The notes beneath the pieces are model-generated. The model was not told where the DNA came from and ran no database searches. It was given only the letters and a program-made list of their open reading frames with translations. From an uncultured Phocaeicola sp. (lineage in GTDB: Bacteria > Bacteroidota > Bacteroidia > Bacteroidales > Bacteroidaceae): a DNA stretch of 50,341 nt. The stretch lies in assembly GCA_948579315.1 (NCBI GenBank), contig CAPAOL010000024.1, positions 1-50,341 of the forward strand, read 5' to 3'. The first letter of the stretch is position 1, and each line of letters starts with the position of its first letter. Positions 49,870 through 50,341 of this stretch are shown piece after piece. Position numbers and translations under genes: made by a program.

Positions 49870-50341
49870 ATAAACCAAATTATTATAGAACTTTTTTCAA
49901 ATAATAATTATCAAGTGTGTATGTGCGGTAGAGGGGGAGGTGCAAAATATGTAGTCTTCTTTATGAATTTTACATTCAGACTCTGGTTGGCACGTACTTG
50001 AATAAGGACATTCTTCTCTGCTTTTTCTTTCCTGGAGTTTTTCAGCAGTGGCAATAGCTTTTGAAAACTCACTTGTGTGTGTTGTGTATATCGTACTGCG
50101 TTTTTCGTAGCTGTTTTCCTGTCCATTCCTTGCCCTGCCCTAGCTTGCGGTGTCCGGTTGTCCTTCGGATTTGCTTCTTTTCCGTCTTTTCTTGTTTTTC
50201 GTCTGCTGTTTTCGTATGGGCCCCTTCCTTTTTTCCGTCCTTATACGCGCGTGCGAATATTATAATGTGTGTGTCTTTTTCCTCCGGTGTCCTCCGTTAT
50301 AAAAACATGCTTTGTAACACATCTGTTATTCAGAGTATTAC
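49870..50341. other. Stretch without a supportable gene
   Basis: Base composition changes from AT-rich to more GC-rich and strongly strand-biased (C and T on the plus strand, A and G on the minus). Short frames on both strands (49911-50126 minus, Lys/Arg-rich; 50077-50265 plus) have no recognisable domain. I see no tRNA, rRNA or repeat. It could be the leader or 3' end of something beyond the window. Confidence 0.4.

Noticed and set aside
50077..50265. 62-codon plus-strand frame with a signal-like start
   Set aside because: Cys/Phe/Ser-rich translation of a C/T-biased stretch, with overlapping minus-strand frame and no domain.

Overview
The window looks like chromosome of a gut Bacteroidales bacterium, most likely Bacteroides or Phocaeicola. 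The evidence is paired SusC/SusD genes, secreted glycoside hydrolases with Bacteroidales-type signal peptides and lipoboxes, a membrane-bound AraC-type PUL regulator, and repeated use of the Bacteroidetes -7 promoter box TAnnTTTG (clear copies before at least nine genes) with few Shine-Dalgarno sequences. No tRNA, rRNA, CRISPR array or complete insertion sequence was recognised.

Bases 1-870 look like the edge of an integrated element. A two-HTH, zinc-finger DNA-binding protein reads outward, small repeats lie around it, and the junction falls in a susC-like gene of which only the last ~140 codons remain (873-1298). This damaged polysaccharide-utilisation locus continues with an intact susD and a GH30 glycosidase broken by a one-base frameshift near 4440.

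Bases 4825-24472 hold a second, apparently working PUL for a plant glycan containing arabinose and galactose. It has a tandem-domain GH43, a GH51 arabinofuranosidase and a GH35 beta-galactosidase (own promoter, strong terminator), then a regulator, then susC-susD-GH31-GH127/146. The regulator has the periplasmic propeller, Y_Y_Y domain, membrane helix and AraC DNA-binding domain of a hybrid two-component system, but no histidine kinase or receiver domain. It would act as a one-component membrane transcription factor.

After a bidirectional terminator come a RelE-type toxin-antitoxin pair, sbcD-sbcC and a small lipoprotein gene. Next is a gene-free kilobase (30087-31045) with an unexplained composite repeat: four T/A tracts phased at exactly 21 bp, a ~275-bp imperfect palindrome with 41-bp outer arms (one mismatch), and four units with a 22-bp period. 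I consider this the best candidate for something undescribed.

The rest is mostly core genome: a PagL-like lipid A deacylase, nadK and, divergently, an overlapping run pdxJ-exbB-exbD-tonB-DJ-1-ispD-recG (energy for TonB receptors, B6 and isoprenoid synthesis, replication fork repair); ndk and an M23/LysM peptidase; a DUF1599-DoxX-like-tpiA-SPOR-folE cluster; then on the minus strand dnaG, mdh, and a small operon of a signal-peptide-like mini-ORF, a 2TM protein, a multi-pass membrane protein and a winged-helix regulator whose promoter box contains the preceding stop codon. The last ~480 bases show no gene I can support.
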